Source: Cycas panzhihuaensis
Taxonomy: Eukaryota; Cycadophyta
Assembly (NCBI GenBank): GCA_023213395.1
Contig: CM041465.1
Coordinates: forward strand, 121,465,741 to 121,529,740
DNA: 64,000 nucleotides
Reading direction: 5' to 3'
The translations under genes and the position numbers were made by a program. Position 1 is the stretch's first letter, and every line of letters starts with the position of its first letter. Under the pieces are notes generated by a model. It saw only the letters and a program-made list of their open reading frames with translations. It was not told the origin of the DNA and did not search any database. Of the stretch, positions 10,059 through 21,465 are shown one piece after another.

Positions 10059-11474
10059 CTATTTGATGTACGGTTTCAACCGACTACCATTCACTCGAGT
10101 TGGTAGCAATGGCCCATCAATTTCTCGTAGTTGCACTGATCCATTCTCGAAGATTTTCTCTGCGATGTAAGGTCCTAACCATTGCATCTTGAGATTGCTG
10201 GGGTGCATTTTAAACTTACTGTTGTAGAGCAACACTTGGTCACCTTCTTTAAATTGAGGTTTACGTAAATGTCGATCATGCCACGCTTTTTGTCGTCTCT
10301 TTTCTATATTTTGCAACCATTTCGCCATATATCGTTTCTCTTCTAACCGCACCAATTCTTCCAATCGCTGTCGTAAGGATTGAAAGTCATCTAATCGACA
10401 CTGCATGGTGGTTCTTAGGCTTGGTATCTCGAACTCTGTCGAAAGAATGGCCTCTGTTCCGTAGACAAGCTGGAATGGAGTCTGTCCAGTTGATCTTTTA
10501 TAAGTTGTTCTAAATGCCCATAACACGAATGGCAGTTTTTCGGCCCAATCGGATCTGCCAACATCACACATTTTCCTTAAGCAGTTTTCAATTATTTTGT
10601 TTGAACTTTCTGCTTGCCCATTTGCCCTTGGGTAATATGGTGTAGACTTCCGATGGCTTATCATAAAGGCCGATGTCAATATCTCTATGGTTTGATTCAA
10701 AAAATGGGCGCCTTGGTCACTCATAATCTCCAAAGGGCATCCAAATTGTGTAATAACCACTTCGTACAGAAATCGGGCCGTACTTTCCACATCTGCTTTT
10801 CTTAAGGCTCTTGCTTCTGCCCACTTAGTCATATAATCCGTTGCCACTAGGATATATCAAGTTTTAGATTGTTGGGCGGCTGGTTTAATTGGTCCAACGA
10901 AGTCGAGTCCCCATTTATCGAACGGTGGTAGAGGTAGAATGGGATGTAGGGGTTGGAAATCTTGTCGATTAGGTTTCCCAACCCGTTGATAATAGTCGCA
11001 GGCTTGAATCCACCTTCTTACGTCTTCGAATATGGATGGCCACCAGAATCCGGACATCAAGATTTTCCTCCATGTTGCTAATTTACCCATGTGTCCACCT
11101 GCTACACCTTCATGTGCTTGGGACATAATTTGGCTAGTCTCGTGTGGCCGGATGCATTGCCGCAACACTTCATCTGGTCCTAGTTTATATAATTCTCTGT
11201 TTATTAATTGATACGGTTCTGCTTTTCTGATGAAATTTCGCCTTTCGGTGCAGTCCCATTCTGACGGTACTTCCCCAGTTGCTAAATACTCTGGTATTCC
11301 CTCATACCAGTCTATTGGAACTGCCTCCACACTGAACAACGCCGCGTCTGGAAAGTCATCTGGTACTCCTGTAGCCTTTTCCCCATTTGAGATTCTTGAC
11401 AACTGATCAGGTATAATATGAGCTTTCCCTGGTTTCACAATGATTTTAAAAGAAAATTCACAAAGATTAGCCAT
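10059..11474 (-). pseudogene. D integrase (Ty3/gypsy)
   Basis: Joins the 3' strands of element cDNA to the target. In order: an HHCC-type zinc finger region (GGHMGKLATW, then CDYYQRVGKPNR, with the first Cys of the last pair kept and the second changed to Tyr), the core with WGLDFVGPI (first Asp), SDQGAHFLNQ (second Asp) and PYYPRANGQAESSNK (Glu), then the C-terminal GPY/F module (WLGPYIAEKI, VNGSRLKPYI). A stop at about 10857 between DFVGPIKPA and YILVATDY splits the frame; otherwise the core from 10847 to 10059 is open for 262 codons. The stop at 10059 is followed by the minisatellite spacer. Confidence 0.9.
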
Positions 11475-12780
11475 CTGTTGATTTGCCCTCTCATTATTGG
11501 TTTGGTCACCAGATACATCAATGCTTGATGGTCCACGAAGAACAAGAATGGATTTGCTAATAAATAGTGTCGAAACTTCTGCAGTGTATACACCATCCCG
11601 AGCGCTTCTCTCTCTGTTGTGGTATAGTTCTGTTCTGTCTTTGTGAGTTTCTGACTTGTGAAGTATATCGGATGGTCCATCTTGTCATCACTTGGTTGGG
11701 CCAATACGTATCCAATAGCGTATTGTAAAGCATCCACATGTACATGGAAGGTTTTCTTCCAATTAGGAAATTGCAATATGGGTGCTGATATGATGGCTCG
11801 TTCAAATGCTTCGAATGCTTGCTACTGTTCTTCCATCCATTCCATTCAATATTCTTTTTTAACAATTCCTCTAGGGGTCCCGATATGTATGTGTATCCCC
11901 TGATGAATTTTCTGTAATATCCGGTTAAACCCAAGAAAGCTTTCAATTGTCTCCTCGTGAGTGGTATGGGAAAGTGTAAGATTGCAGATACTTTGCTTGG
12001 ATCTGTTAGCAATCCCTCCTTGCTGATGACGTGTCCCAATAGATTCCCAAAGGGTACCAAAAGGTTACATTTCTCTGGGTTCAAACACAACTTATTCTCT
12101 CGACATCTCTGTAACATCTCCCTCAAGTTTTCCATATGATCTTTCATCAATCCGTATAACGTCCAATCGTCTAGGAATACTGCCACTCTTTCCCCAATAA
12201 ATTTTTGAAATATGTTAATCACGATCCTCTGGAATGTGGTTGGAGCATTCGTAAGACTGAATGGCATTACTTTGTAGGCATAAGTTCCCCATTCTGTCAC
12301 GAATGTGGTCTTTGCTTGGTCCTCCAGGGCAATCTGCACTTGATTGTACCCACTAAATCCGTCGGTGAAGGAATATATCTCATTTCCTCCCATTGCTTCC
12401 AAAATGTCTTCTGTAAATAGTAACGGAAAGGGATCCTTCTTCGTTACCTTATTCAATTGTCTGTAATCCACACAGATACATATTTTCCCATTCTTTTTGG
12501 AAACTACTACTACAGGGCTTACCCAATCACTGTAGTCAATCTCGTATATGTATCCTACTTCCAAGATTTTATCTAACTCCGCTTTTACCTTTTCTTTATA
12601 CTTAGGATTCATGCGGTATGGTTTGTGCTTCACTAGTTTTGCTTCCTCTACCAAATCAATGTGATGCATTCCTATTTCCGGGGGAATACCCTTCAGGTCT
12701 TTATATGACCACGTGAATACATCACGAAATTCCTCGAACAATTGTTGAGCCTTCGCCACTGTTTGATTATCCCAATGGTT
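11435..12780 (-). pseudogene. D reverse transcriptase and RNase H
   Basis: RT copies element RNA into cDNA. From about 12759: LFEEFRDVFTWSYKDLKGIP, then the palm blocks CVDYRQLNKVTKKDPFPL and YSFTDGFSGYNQVQI, the catalytic motif AVFLDDWTLY (FLDD in place of the common YxDD) and LLGHVISKEG. RNase H follows as HVDALQYAIGYVLAQPSDD, TEREALGMVY and FFVDHQALMYLV, but in a shifted frame, so there is a frameshift near 11800. The RT part is open for about 400 codons and is the best-preserved domain of D. E has the same FLDDWTLY motif. Confidence 0.92.
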
Positions 12781-12786
12781 TCTGAT

Positions 12787-13998
12787 TCATATCAGTTTGG
12801 GATCCTCTTTACTGTCGACATTAATTTCAATAGTTTTCAATTTGGTTACTTCGATATCTTCCTTGTTTCTGATTTTGTGGCCAGGGGTATCTTCTATTTT
12901 TCTTTCCCCAATTTTAACTTCTGTGAATTCTGCAGGGTAATTCGGGATTTCTTCTTCCTCACCATATGTTGATTCTTCTTCCTCTTTATTTATAATTCCT
13001 TGTTCTAAATTCATACTCATTGTTCTAATATTTTTCAAGATTCTATCTATATTTTTGTCTTCTGATGAATGCATAAAAGTTTTTATAAAGTATTCCTTAA
13101 GATTTCCCCAAGTCACATTCAGGCTTTGTTCCCTTCCTAAGAATCAATCCTTTGCTACCCATCTCAGGGTGTGATAAAAGTAGTTAGGCCAGATTTTCTT
13201 AGGTATACTCAGGGATGTCCATTTTTGTTTACATTTCTGTATGCGCTCGCTAGGGTTTTGGCCTACATGGAATAATGGGATGTCTAAATGTTTGGGATGG
13301 TCGAATCGGAGTCTGAACGCTGCTTGTAACTCCTTCCAATCTTGGAGAGTGGATTGGTCGGCTAAGTACCAATACCAAGCCATTCCCCGTAAGGTAAGTA
13401 CTAGATCTTTTTGCCACTGATTTTTATCCCAATTTCCGTGCTTCATTCAGTATTCAATGCAGTGGATTAAATGAGTGGTCCCATATAACTGTTCCCCATA
13501 GAAAGGCTTAACATGGTTCCCAATATAAGTTTCAAAGTTCGTTTCCTCTGGGATAGTTACCCTATTGCCTAGACCGGAGTCTCTAGAAGTATTTACCGCC
13601 GATTCCCCTTCCATTCCGTTGGATTTGGCGCCAATCGTTGGAAGGGACTGGTTGCTGGGTGGGTGTACTTCTAAAGAAGATGAGGAAGGAATGTTACTTC
13701 CTTCCTCGGGTTGTAATAAAGGGGGGAATAGGGAATCTACCTTAGGACCCACGCCTGAGGTAGAAGGGAGGTTAAGGTTACTACTAGATACTATAGGACT
13801 ATGAAAAATATTAAGTCTACTAGGGGGGTTTTGGTCTAGGTTTACGTTATCTACTGAGCTATCATTAGTCATCATATATTCAAAAGAATCTGAATTATCA
13901 TTAATGTTTCCAATTACACATTTAGACAATAAATTACATCTATGAGAGGAAGAATTTACTTCATAGGCATCTTGCAACCAATAATCCACAAATCTCAT
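12787..13998 (-). pseudogene. D: second gag-like domain between protease and RT
   Basis: One minus-strand frame, the same as the RT frame, with stops at 13447-13449, about 13144 and about 12787. The first about 150 residues are Ser/Asn/Pro-rich and disordered in character. Then comes KPFYGEQLYGTTHLIHCIEY, followed after the stop by LTLRGMAWYWYLAD and LQDWKELQAAFRLRFDHPK, the pattern of a retrotransposon capsid (FxG-H, hydrophobic LxGxAxxWY, WxxLxxxFxxRF). A Glu-rich tail leads into RT. D already has a canonical gag at 14600-16800, so this is an extra copy; E has only a short linker here. It could be a captured capsid gene or a relic of an older insertion. Confidence 0.6.
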
Positions 13999-14219
13999 CC
14001 TATTTTAGGTAAATGCGAAGAGTTATATATTTCCCCAAAATGAGTTGGTTCGACTTCTTGACAGTCGATTAGCTTGGTAGGCTCTTCAGTCATATGGTAA
14101 AGATTCTCTTCATCGAGGGAAGAGGTTGTTGTTTCACTTACGGTCGTCTTTGGATCCTTAAATGCGATATCATCTCAATGGAGTTTCTTCCCAACATTGG
14201 TAATACCACTTTGTTCCCA

Positions 14220-14600
14220 TCATCTGATAAAGTGAAGGTCACGTTCTTCCAGTTTTGGAGACACTGGGTCTTGTATAGCTAGGGCCTTCCTAATAATGTT
14301 GGATAGGGTGTTGCACCCTTTTCTGTTTCTACGATTGTATAGTCGATTTTTACTACGATCCATGCCACATCCACTTTGATGTTGGCCAGCCTCCCCACAG
14401 GTCGCACCAATAATTCGTTGGCCAATTTTAACGAATACATTGTTGCCTCCAGTTTCGGGCTTCCCAATTTCTGCCATTCACGATTGCGCCCCCATCGACA
14501 ATTACTTTTGGGAATGTTCTTCTCAATACTATCATTGTCACCATGGGATCCATGTCGAATGATAGCATCGCCTTCTTTAAACTTTTGGTAATTCCTCGTT
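14220..14600 (-). pseudogene. D aspartic protease
   Basis: Polyprotein-cleaving protease remnant. The active-site strand reads VIVDGGA (DGG in place of DSG/DTG), followed in a second frame by LKLANELLVRPVGRLANI and PTLLGRP. E has the same layout: VVDGGSGVNVLP, RLANQLQVRPMGSLLNI, PALLGRPWL. The Leu-Leu-Gly-Arg-Pro block is the conserved second hydrophobic-glycine motif. A frameshift lies near 14480. Confidence 0.75.
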
Positions 14601-16800
14601 GTAATATCTCTCCTTTAATCCAATCGATTACTTGGCATAAAGGAGTAGTTAATTGCAATTGTTTTACCAGATTTTCCATCAGCAACAACATTGGAATTGT
14701 CCTCAGCTGGTAATCCTTTGAATAGTTCCTCCATCTGTACCATTTGAGGCTGTATTTTTGGCTCTTTTGGTACCTTATCTTTCTCCTTTGCTTATTCTTT
14801 CTTACATATACATATTTGGTTTCAGGCTTCCCCATTGGTAACCCAGTCGCTTCTTGAGCTAGCTCTTCTAATACTTGTTTCGCTTGTTTGAATTGATTCA
14901 TTTTTGTCTGTGGATTCGGATATCCTTCATCTTCCTTCTCATTTTGTTTCTTTTGGAGTTTTACATTTTTACTCTCTGGTATGATTGTCATGAGATTGGT
15001 AGCTTTAGTTTTTCCCTTACAATCTTCTGTTTTGTGCTCACTTGGTCCACAGTTGTTACATCTGAGCGGTTTTGTTCGTATTCTCGTTTGGTTGGGCATT
15101 CAGATTTCCAATGCCCGAATTGTAAGCAAATGAGGCATCTTCCCATTGGTTGTTTCTTCCTCGAGGGCTCCTATGTACTCCTCGTTGTATAAACATTTCG
15201 AGGTGGGTTGCCTCCCCTTCCCCTACCTCATCCTCTGTATGATTTTCATCTTGGGTTGTAGAAACAATCCTTTGTCATATGCGTATCCACATCGCATATG
15301 TGACACCATTTGTCCCTTTGGTGCAATGCACTATTCTTCGGGTTGAGTTCACATTCTTTAGTCGTGTGTGAACTTTCCTCACAGATGTGGCACCATTTTG
15401 CCACTCAGCCTTCGTGATCTTTTTTCTTCTTTGTTGCTTCCTCTTCTCTGTTATTTCTTATTTTTAGTCTTGCCACTTCCTTTCTTAGGGCTTCTAATTC
15501 TGATTCCTCTTCTGCTACTCCCACCTGGCAGAAGGGTCGATTATACTGGTTTTGTTTAATTTCCTTGATCTCTTCTTGTAATCTCAATAGGAGGGAGTCG
15601 TGCCCTCCAGCCTGAGCACCCATCTCCATCTCAAAGTCAAGTGCTAAATCTTGGGCATTTTTGAATGACTTTAATGGATGTGCGTGCATCATAGCTCTCA
15701 GCTTCTCATTTAATTCTCTGACAAAATAATTTTTTATATTGTGGTCTGTTACCGTCTCGGTGATCATATTGGCCGTAATGATTTTCATCCTACTGATATA
15801 GGTTAACACTGATTCTCCTAGCCTTTGTTTAACTTCCTTAAGGGCAATTTCCACCGCTTCATTACTCCGGAATTTCTGTAATCTTTCCTCAAAGGATTTC
15901 TTTATCTTCGCCCATGAATCTTTCTTATTTAATTCTTTGGTCCGGCCAATGGTACTCCCCTCAATGTACAAGCAAATCTAGCTTTTATCTCGTCTTCATC
16001 TGTAATCTTCTTCACGTCGATCAAATTTTGAAAGAGATATACATGTTTGGCTGCATCCGAAGTGTCGTTGAAAATCAACTTCCCAAAGTCTCTGTAATCA
16101 TCCATCCTGGGAGATTGTACCGGTGTCCCACCTGGTGGTGATTCTTCCCCTTTCTCCTCCTCACTGGATTCTATCTCCTTCCCTTCACTCTTCTCTTTTG
16201 GAGATGTACTTGGAGTGATTACTGTAATATTATCTTTCGCAAATAATGGATTCTTAAATGGGGTTTTAAGATGTATAGGTTCTAATACACAGCATTTGGT
16301 ATTGTTAGCAGTGTCAACTGTTATATATATGTTGATCGGACCCACATCGATGAATCCTCAAAAAGCTGCCTTGTTAGCTTATTTTCCCAATATGCCGAGG
16401 GCCCTTCCTCCGCCTTCTTCTCGCTATCACTTAGGTCCTTCAGAGTGCCTTCCACAAGTATACTTTCCTCTTTTGTTAAAGTTTCTTTCTGTTCCTTATT
16501 CACCTTTGGTTTTTCTTCATATTTCGGGCTAAACAGGTCATCCTTGATTGGGGCTAGTGTTAGTACCATTTGTTCGCCATTGTTTCCCTCTCCTTGTTCC
16601 TGAGGTGTCTGGGCTCCACTTGCCTCAGATTCTTCAACAGACTGTCCCTTAATCTCATTATTCTGCGAACTTAATCTCCTTGTCCTTCTCAGTTTTGACT
16701 CCTTTGACCATCATAATGCCCTCTGTTTGCTTGTTTCTTTCCCTTTAGGTGAAGTATCCTTTTGTGGCTCTTCCGCCTTTGAAGGTCTTTTAAGTGGCAT
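14600..16800 (-). pseudogene. D gag with four CCHC zinc knuckles
   Basis: Structural polyprotein. ATG at 16800 is chosen because it is the first in-frame start after the primer site (128 nt downstream) and is in frame with the block ending at 16321; there is one TGA near 16713. The N-terminal third is charged and disordered. Capsid follows: FGKLIFNDTSDAAKHVYLF, EIKARFACTLRGVPLA, SWAKIKKSFEERLQKF. Then a predicted coiled coil (ALRKEVARLKIRNN) and four zinc knuckles: CHICEESSHTTKEC (about 15352-15392), CHICDVDTHMTKDC (about 15264-15305), CLICLQFGHWKSEC (about 15103-15144) and CNNCGPSEHKTEDC (about 15020-15061), all CX2CX4HX4C. Frameshifts lie near 16330, 15950, 15400 and 15100. Confidence 0.85.
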
Positions 16801-16927
16801 TGGAAAGTCCCCTGGCTGTCGGAGGCTTAGTTACAGCTTGCCATCACGACGATAGGCAGGGTCCCCTGCCCTTTACACATTCCTCCTTTTGAAACTCTTG
16901 GGCCCCGTCCCTCCTCAATGGATGTAG

Positions 16928-16939
16928 GCAACGGAACCA
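16928..16939 (-). promoter_or_regulatory. D primer-binding site (tRNA-Glu-like)
   Basis: On the minus strand, one base inside the 5' LTR, TGGTTCCGTTGC. This is complementary to a tRNA 3' end GCAACGGAACCA, which from general knowledge fits a plant tRNA-Glu acceptor stem. E carries the same 12 bases next to its LTR. Confidence 0.7.
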
Positions 16940-16940
16940 A

Positions 16941-17772
16941 TGTTGACTTATAGATTCACACTCCTTATGAGATCAATACACTTGTAAAGGTTACACAGGT
17001 TATAGTCTAGTTTAGGACATAGTCAACATCATCATCCACATAAATCACACAGATTTATTAATGTTTCCACATGATTCTGACACAATGGCACACAATGATG
17101 CAGATCAGCACCTATTTCACATTCAATCCTTGCAAACACAGAGAATCCACAATTTTCACGCAACTCTTATTTTATTAAGCAATAAGTTCTTTTACACAAG
17201 GTACTGGAATGCATTCCCTGTGCATTCCAGCCTCATACATTCACTTTGTCACATGCATACCCAGGAGGTACCCATCAAAATACACGGATTAGGCTGTTGT
17301 CATGCGTACTGATCTCTGTACGAATGCGTACTGGAATACTTGGCTCTCACCCTAACCAAATGGTCCTTGTGAAGCCACTTAAATACGCTCCTTTGGTGTC
17401 CTTTGGCTGAAGGGTTACGACTGTCTGTCATAACCGTACCTTTTTAGTCAAGCGTACCTCTTCCTAACCATTGGTTAGTTCCCTTAATCGACTGTCTTAA
17501 ATCGTCCGTACGTACGTCTGACGTCATCCCAGGCTTCCTTCTATCCAGTCTTCTCGTGCGTACCATTTCTATTTGCTTGCATTTTGCCTGGAGGTACGTA
17601 TCTATGTTGCGTAGCTTTACCAAGTACGCACCTATCATATGTACCCAGAATGTTGAATTCTTCCACTTTTTGCTGCATGCATACCTTCGTACGGTCCATA
17701 CCTGAACAACTAAGGATACCCAGCCTCTCTCTGGTCTGCCCATAGCCCAGTGTGTCACAATATGCCCCAACA
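16941..17772 (-). repeat. D 5' LTR (full length, 832 bp)
   Basis: Starts TGTTGACTT and ends CCCCAACA on the plus strand, giving TGTTG/CAACA inverted termini. The outer 115 bp match the truncated left copy. On the minus strand a TATTTAA box (17379-17385) could be the core promoter, with U3 to its right. U3 carries a perfect TGACGTCA (17519-17526), a bZIP-type site, inside a run of CGTACGTACGT. Short reading frames inside this LTR are not genes. Confidence 0.88.
17519..17526. promoter_or_regulatory. TGACGTCA bZIP-type palindrome in D U3
   Basis: An eight-base perfect palindrome about 135 bp upstream of the TATTTAA box in transcription sense. TGACGTCA is the classical CRE/TGA-factor site in plants. 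E's LTR carries a related TTGACGTC about 40 bp downstream of its TATA box, so its role there would differ. Confidence 0.4.
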
Positions 17773-19475
17773 TGCACTAAATTGCACTCTTACACACAAA
17801 AATTTTAAAAAATAGTTCTAAATGTAAATCTAAGTTGGGTGAACTTGTTGAGAGTAACACGGGTCTGCCACATCAAATCTATATGGCTCTAATGATTGCA
17901 AGGGCATACTCCATTCACAAAAATATGTCAACCATACTTTTAAAAGCACAAATTTCTTTAGTAATTTAGATTGAATGCAATAAATTCAATCTAGTAATTA
18001 ATTTTCATGGGTTTTAAAGCTTAGAAGTCATTAAAAAACATTGACTGTTGAATACTTATAATTATTTTTGGATATTTAATGCCCAATATTATCCCTACAT
18101 GATATTTATTGTTATTTCATCAAACCAATAACATAAATGAAAATCAGTAACTTAGTATTTAATAGTACATACATTTCGTATGGAGAAATATGAATTAAGA
18201 ATGATGCCTTCATGGTGTAATCCATTTTTAAACTTGTAGTTGGAGAAGGATGGAGAGAAGAGAGTGAATTGGTGGAGAGAATTTGTGATATGCCCTTGTC
18301 ATTCTCTCATTTTTTTCACTCCTTTCTTCAATAGCATGTCCATATGTTCATTTTCCATATATTTGTTTAAACGCTCTCTATGTTTATATAGAAGAGTATT
18401 TGGAGAGGGAGGAGGCTCTTTGGAGAAGCTATCCTCATTATTAATGAATGAAAGGCCATGTCTTGCATGAAACTTCATGTTTTGACTTTAACTTAAACAA
18501 TAATTGGCCATTGTCTATGCATTGTGCCTAATAGTTTTTATCTCTCATGGCATTGGGGCCAGCCACTATCCCTTTTTTATTATATGAAAACCCTTTTTAG
18601 TCACATAACAGAATTTCAGTAATTTTTCATTTCTTAGCTCTATGTTTCTTTTCTTTAGTTCTTTTTCTTTTCAAATCTCGATGTTGTTATAACATTCTTT
18701 AATTACAAAGTAGAAATCCAATTAGAGTGCCCTCTCTTTAATGAGGTGTTTTCTTTAAAATTCATGCAACACCTCTTATAGCCTCTTGACCTTAACCACT
18801 TTACTTGTCCACTTCAATTTAAAATTATGTTTAATTCATGAGGGTCTCTTAGATATTAAGTGGGGTAAATAATATCTTGTGACAATGAGGTGCAGAAACT
18901 GAAAACAAAATCTCATTTTTAATGATTTTTGTAATGTTTGTTCTAGTGTTTCAAATAAACAACTAGGCTCGTACTCCATTTGAATGAACTAACATACCCA
19001 TTAATAGTTTTTAACATTGTAATACCCATTAATAGTTTTTAACATTGTATTTACATTTTTTTTTGTGTAGGTTGATGTTGTAATAAGCTTGTTGCCAACA
19101 AATTGTCACGCACTTGTGGCAAATGCATGCATTGAGGTATTATTATGCTTTTACATTATAAACTTGGATACTTGGATTCTTATTGCCATACTTTTTAAGT
19201 GCTTTTCCAATGATAGGGTATTTGTGTTGTAACCTACTTGATACTAGGGCTTCCTATGTTACAAGTTTGTAGCCCTTTCTCTTTCACCTTGTTGTTGTAT
19301 CATATGGAAATAGAATGTTCATGCATAATTTACTTTGCATCATATATTGTTATTGATAATTCTTGATTTAATAGTACTTGTCTTCTTGGGTGACTACTAC
19401 ATTACTTTGGATTGGGGTTTTCTTCATGATGTTGTTTTATAGGCTAAAGACTATTCAAGGACATAGGGAGGCTAA

Positions 19476-19507
<32 letters not shown>

Positions 19508-20505
19508 GGGTGTGTGTGTGTATTCTTTCAATATTATAGAAGTGCTTTTTTCTTTGGTGTACACAATTTATGAAATCTATCAAATGTTCCAAGTCGAAGT
19601 TTCTAAAGAAATACAAGCACACTTCATAATCAAATTATTGAGTATTGCATCTTTAACCAAATTATCCATTGGCTTCTCTTTCTTGTTTGCCTATTTTCTA
19701 TTAGGTCAGTGTGGATTTATATAGGCTAAGAGAAATTGAAATTTTAATTGTGCAACTTTGATTTCCATACTGCCAATTATGATGTTTGAGGGACAAGGAC
19801 TTGTGATATCCATAACTTATCAATTTAAAGTGTTTTCTCCACACAAAATAAAGGTAAATTATGCTTTATCACATGGATATCTATTGATCTTCATGCTATA
19901 ATGCTATAGATAAAATCATAATATCATTAATTCCCAAACAAACAATTAAAATATCAAATTTTGGAAAGAAATACATGCCAAAGTTATTTACGCTTGTATG
20001 ACCATAAAGATTTTGTTTGGTGGTAAAGATTGTTGTCCTTGTCCCACAAGATTCCTCATTTCTTTCTAGTGGAGTTGCATTTGTGTATAGGCATCCACAT
20101 CTATTAGGTGGATGAAATCATTTGGAAGAACTAAGCCCTTTATTGTGATATGTTTTCTTTGCATTAAAGAACATTATGAAATTTTGTTTGATAAAACCAA
20201 CCTTTGGCAAGGAAGTAGACACATTTTCATCTATGGGAGAAATATATTATTGTATTCCTTTGTATTATTATATTCATTAGTAGGTTCGAGGTTTGTATGA
20301 AAGCATGGAATACCCATTGAAATGCATACATAAACATAGCGATGTTGTAAGTACTTCAAGGTAAGGTATATTGGTGAGCCATAAACGTATTACTAACATA
20401 TTTTTAGAACACATTTTATGTATTCACAATAAGAAGGGTCCCCATGCACATTTAGTTAGGACCACAATTAAGGATCAATTAGGACCACAAATTAAGGAGA
20501 TTTGT
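17773..20505. other. AT-rich region without recognisable gene
   Basis: No reading frame longer than about 80 codons and no retroelement motif on either strand. It holds a microsatellite (19475-19520), a 28-bp tandem duplication (18994-19021 and 19022-19049) and long T-rich runs. The right end carries two near-copies of GGACCACAA(A)TTAAGGA (20460-20500) just before F, and may belong to an LTR split by F. Confidence 0.6.
19475..19520. repeat. (AC)n(AT)n GGG (TG)n compound microsatellite
   Basis: About nine AC units, then about seven AT units, then GGG and about five TG units. The AC and TG arms are complementary across the AT core, so the tract could fold into a hairpin or cruciform. Confidence 0.85.
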
Positions 20506-21425
20506 TGATCCCAAACTAGAGCTTAATTGGTGAAGAAATCAATTATCAACCTCTCTCCTTGAGATCCTGGGAGTTAGTGTAGAAATCCCAATAACATCAA
20601 AACAAGAATGAGCCCACAAAAGGAAATTCTACACCAAATAATTTATCCTTGCCATTGCTCCAAAAGTAAGAAGAGTAATACTTTTATTAAACTATAAAAA
20701 TCTTTATTTAATGGTGGAGAAAACAACTAGCAAAAGAATGGTCAAGTTACAAGGAATAGATGATACAATTATACCATAATGGGGACTTCAATCCTCCAAA
20801 TGCTTCCCCAAGGATGCTTCCCAAGTCAAGCGGCTTTCACATCCAAGAACCAAGTCTCCAACCACGTAAATGAGCTCAAGAGGGCTCAATTTATATAAAG
20901 AAACCCAAATTGCATGTTTAACAAGTAGCAATCATGCAGGTATAACCACTAACAACTAGAATGCATGTTGTCCAAGTGGCTTTCATGCAATTCTGAGAAG
21001 TTGCGGCTTGTACCTAGGCTTAACGAACTGCAATTCGGCTCAAATTTGGTACACGTATAGAAACGCATGTCCCCTTCACTTCCTCAAAATTTTAGCTCAT
21101 TTGGATATCATTTGACCGCATTTTCATTGATTTAACTCATCTGGATATCATTTGACTGCATTTTTTTGCTGGTTATGGGATCAATTTTTTGCAAAACAAG
21201 GCTTGAAATCTAATCAAATGATATTTTTTGAACCCCACTTTTTGCACACATGTAGTGGGATGTGTCTTCTTCCTTTCCACAAAATTTCATATAAGTTTGA
21301 TACCATTTGGCCCTATCTCTTTCAGTTATGCCAATGCCTAGCATTTCCTGCATCCTGTAGACGTATGGTATATCCTCCTAGCATTTTCTGCCTCCTGTAA
21401 ACATATGGTAAATCCTCCTGGATCA
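20506..21425 (-). repeat. F 3' LTR (920 bp)
   Basis: Left copy, TGATCCC to GGATCA, inverted termini TGATCC/GGATCA. A minus-strand TATA box (TTTATATAA, 20891-20899) is intact here; the right copy has TTTATAGAAA. The adjacent bases 21426-21440 read on the minus strand as a polypurine tract (AAGAAAGGGAAGCAA). Confidence 0.92.
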
Positions 21426-21465
21426 TTGCTTCCCTTTCTTGGAAAATAGTCAACTCCTATTTGGC

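Larger units (their letters stand above)
7930..17772 (-). mobile_element. Gypsy element D with extra 3' ORF, minus strand
   Basis: A roughly 9.8 kb Ty3/gypsy element. In transcription order (right to left): 5' LTR 16941-17772, tRNA-Glu-like primer site, gag with four zinc knuckles, protease, a gag-like insert, RT, RNase H, integrase, a 61-bp minisatellite, ORF3 and a truncated 3' LTR. The RT-before-integrase order defines gypsy. Primer site, knuckle number, DGG protease motif, FLDD RT motif and ORF3 are shared with E, so the two are the same lineage (Tat/Athila-like by layout; this assignment is inferred). Because the left LTR is truncated no target duplication can be checked. Confidence 0.88.

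Noticed and set aside
13560-13804. Plus-strand 79-codon frame opposite D pol
   Set aside because: Shadow of the Ser/Pro-rich minus-strand segment.
16321-16345. Programmed frameshift in D gag
   Set aside because: No slippery site seen, and other random shifts occur nearby; decay is simpler.
17061-17777. Several 60-110 codon frames at D's right end
   Set aside because: They lie entirely within D's 5' LTR and match nothing.
18994-19049. 28-bp tandem duplication as a functional element
   Set aside because: Single short AT-rich duplication, easily explained by slippage.
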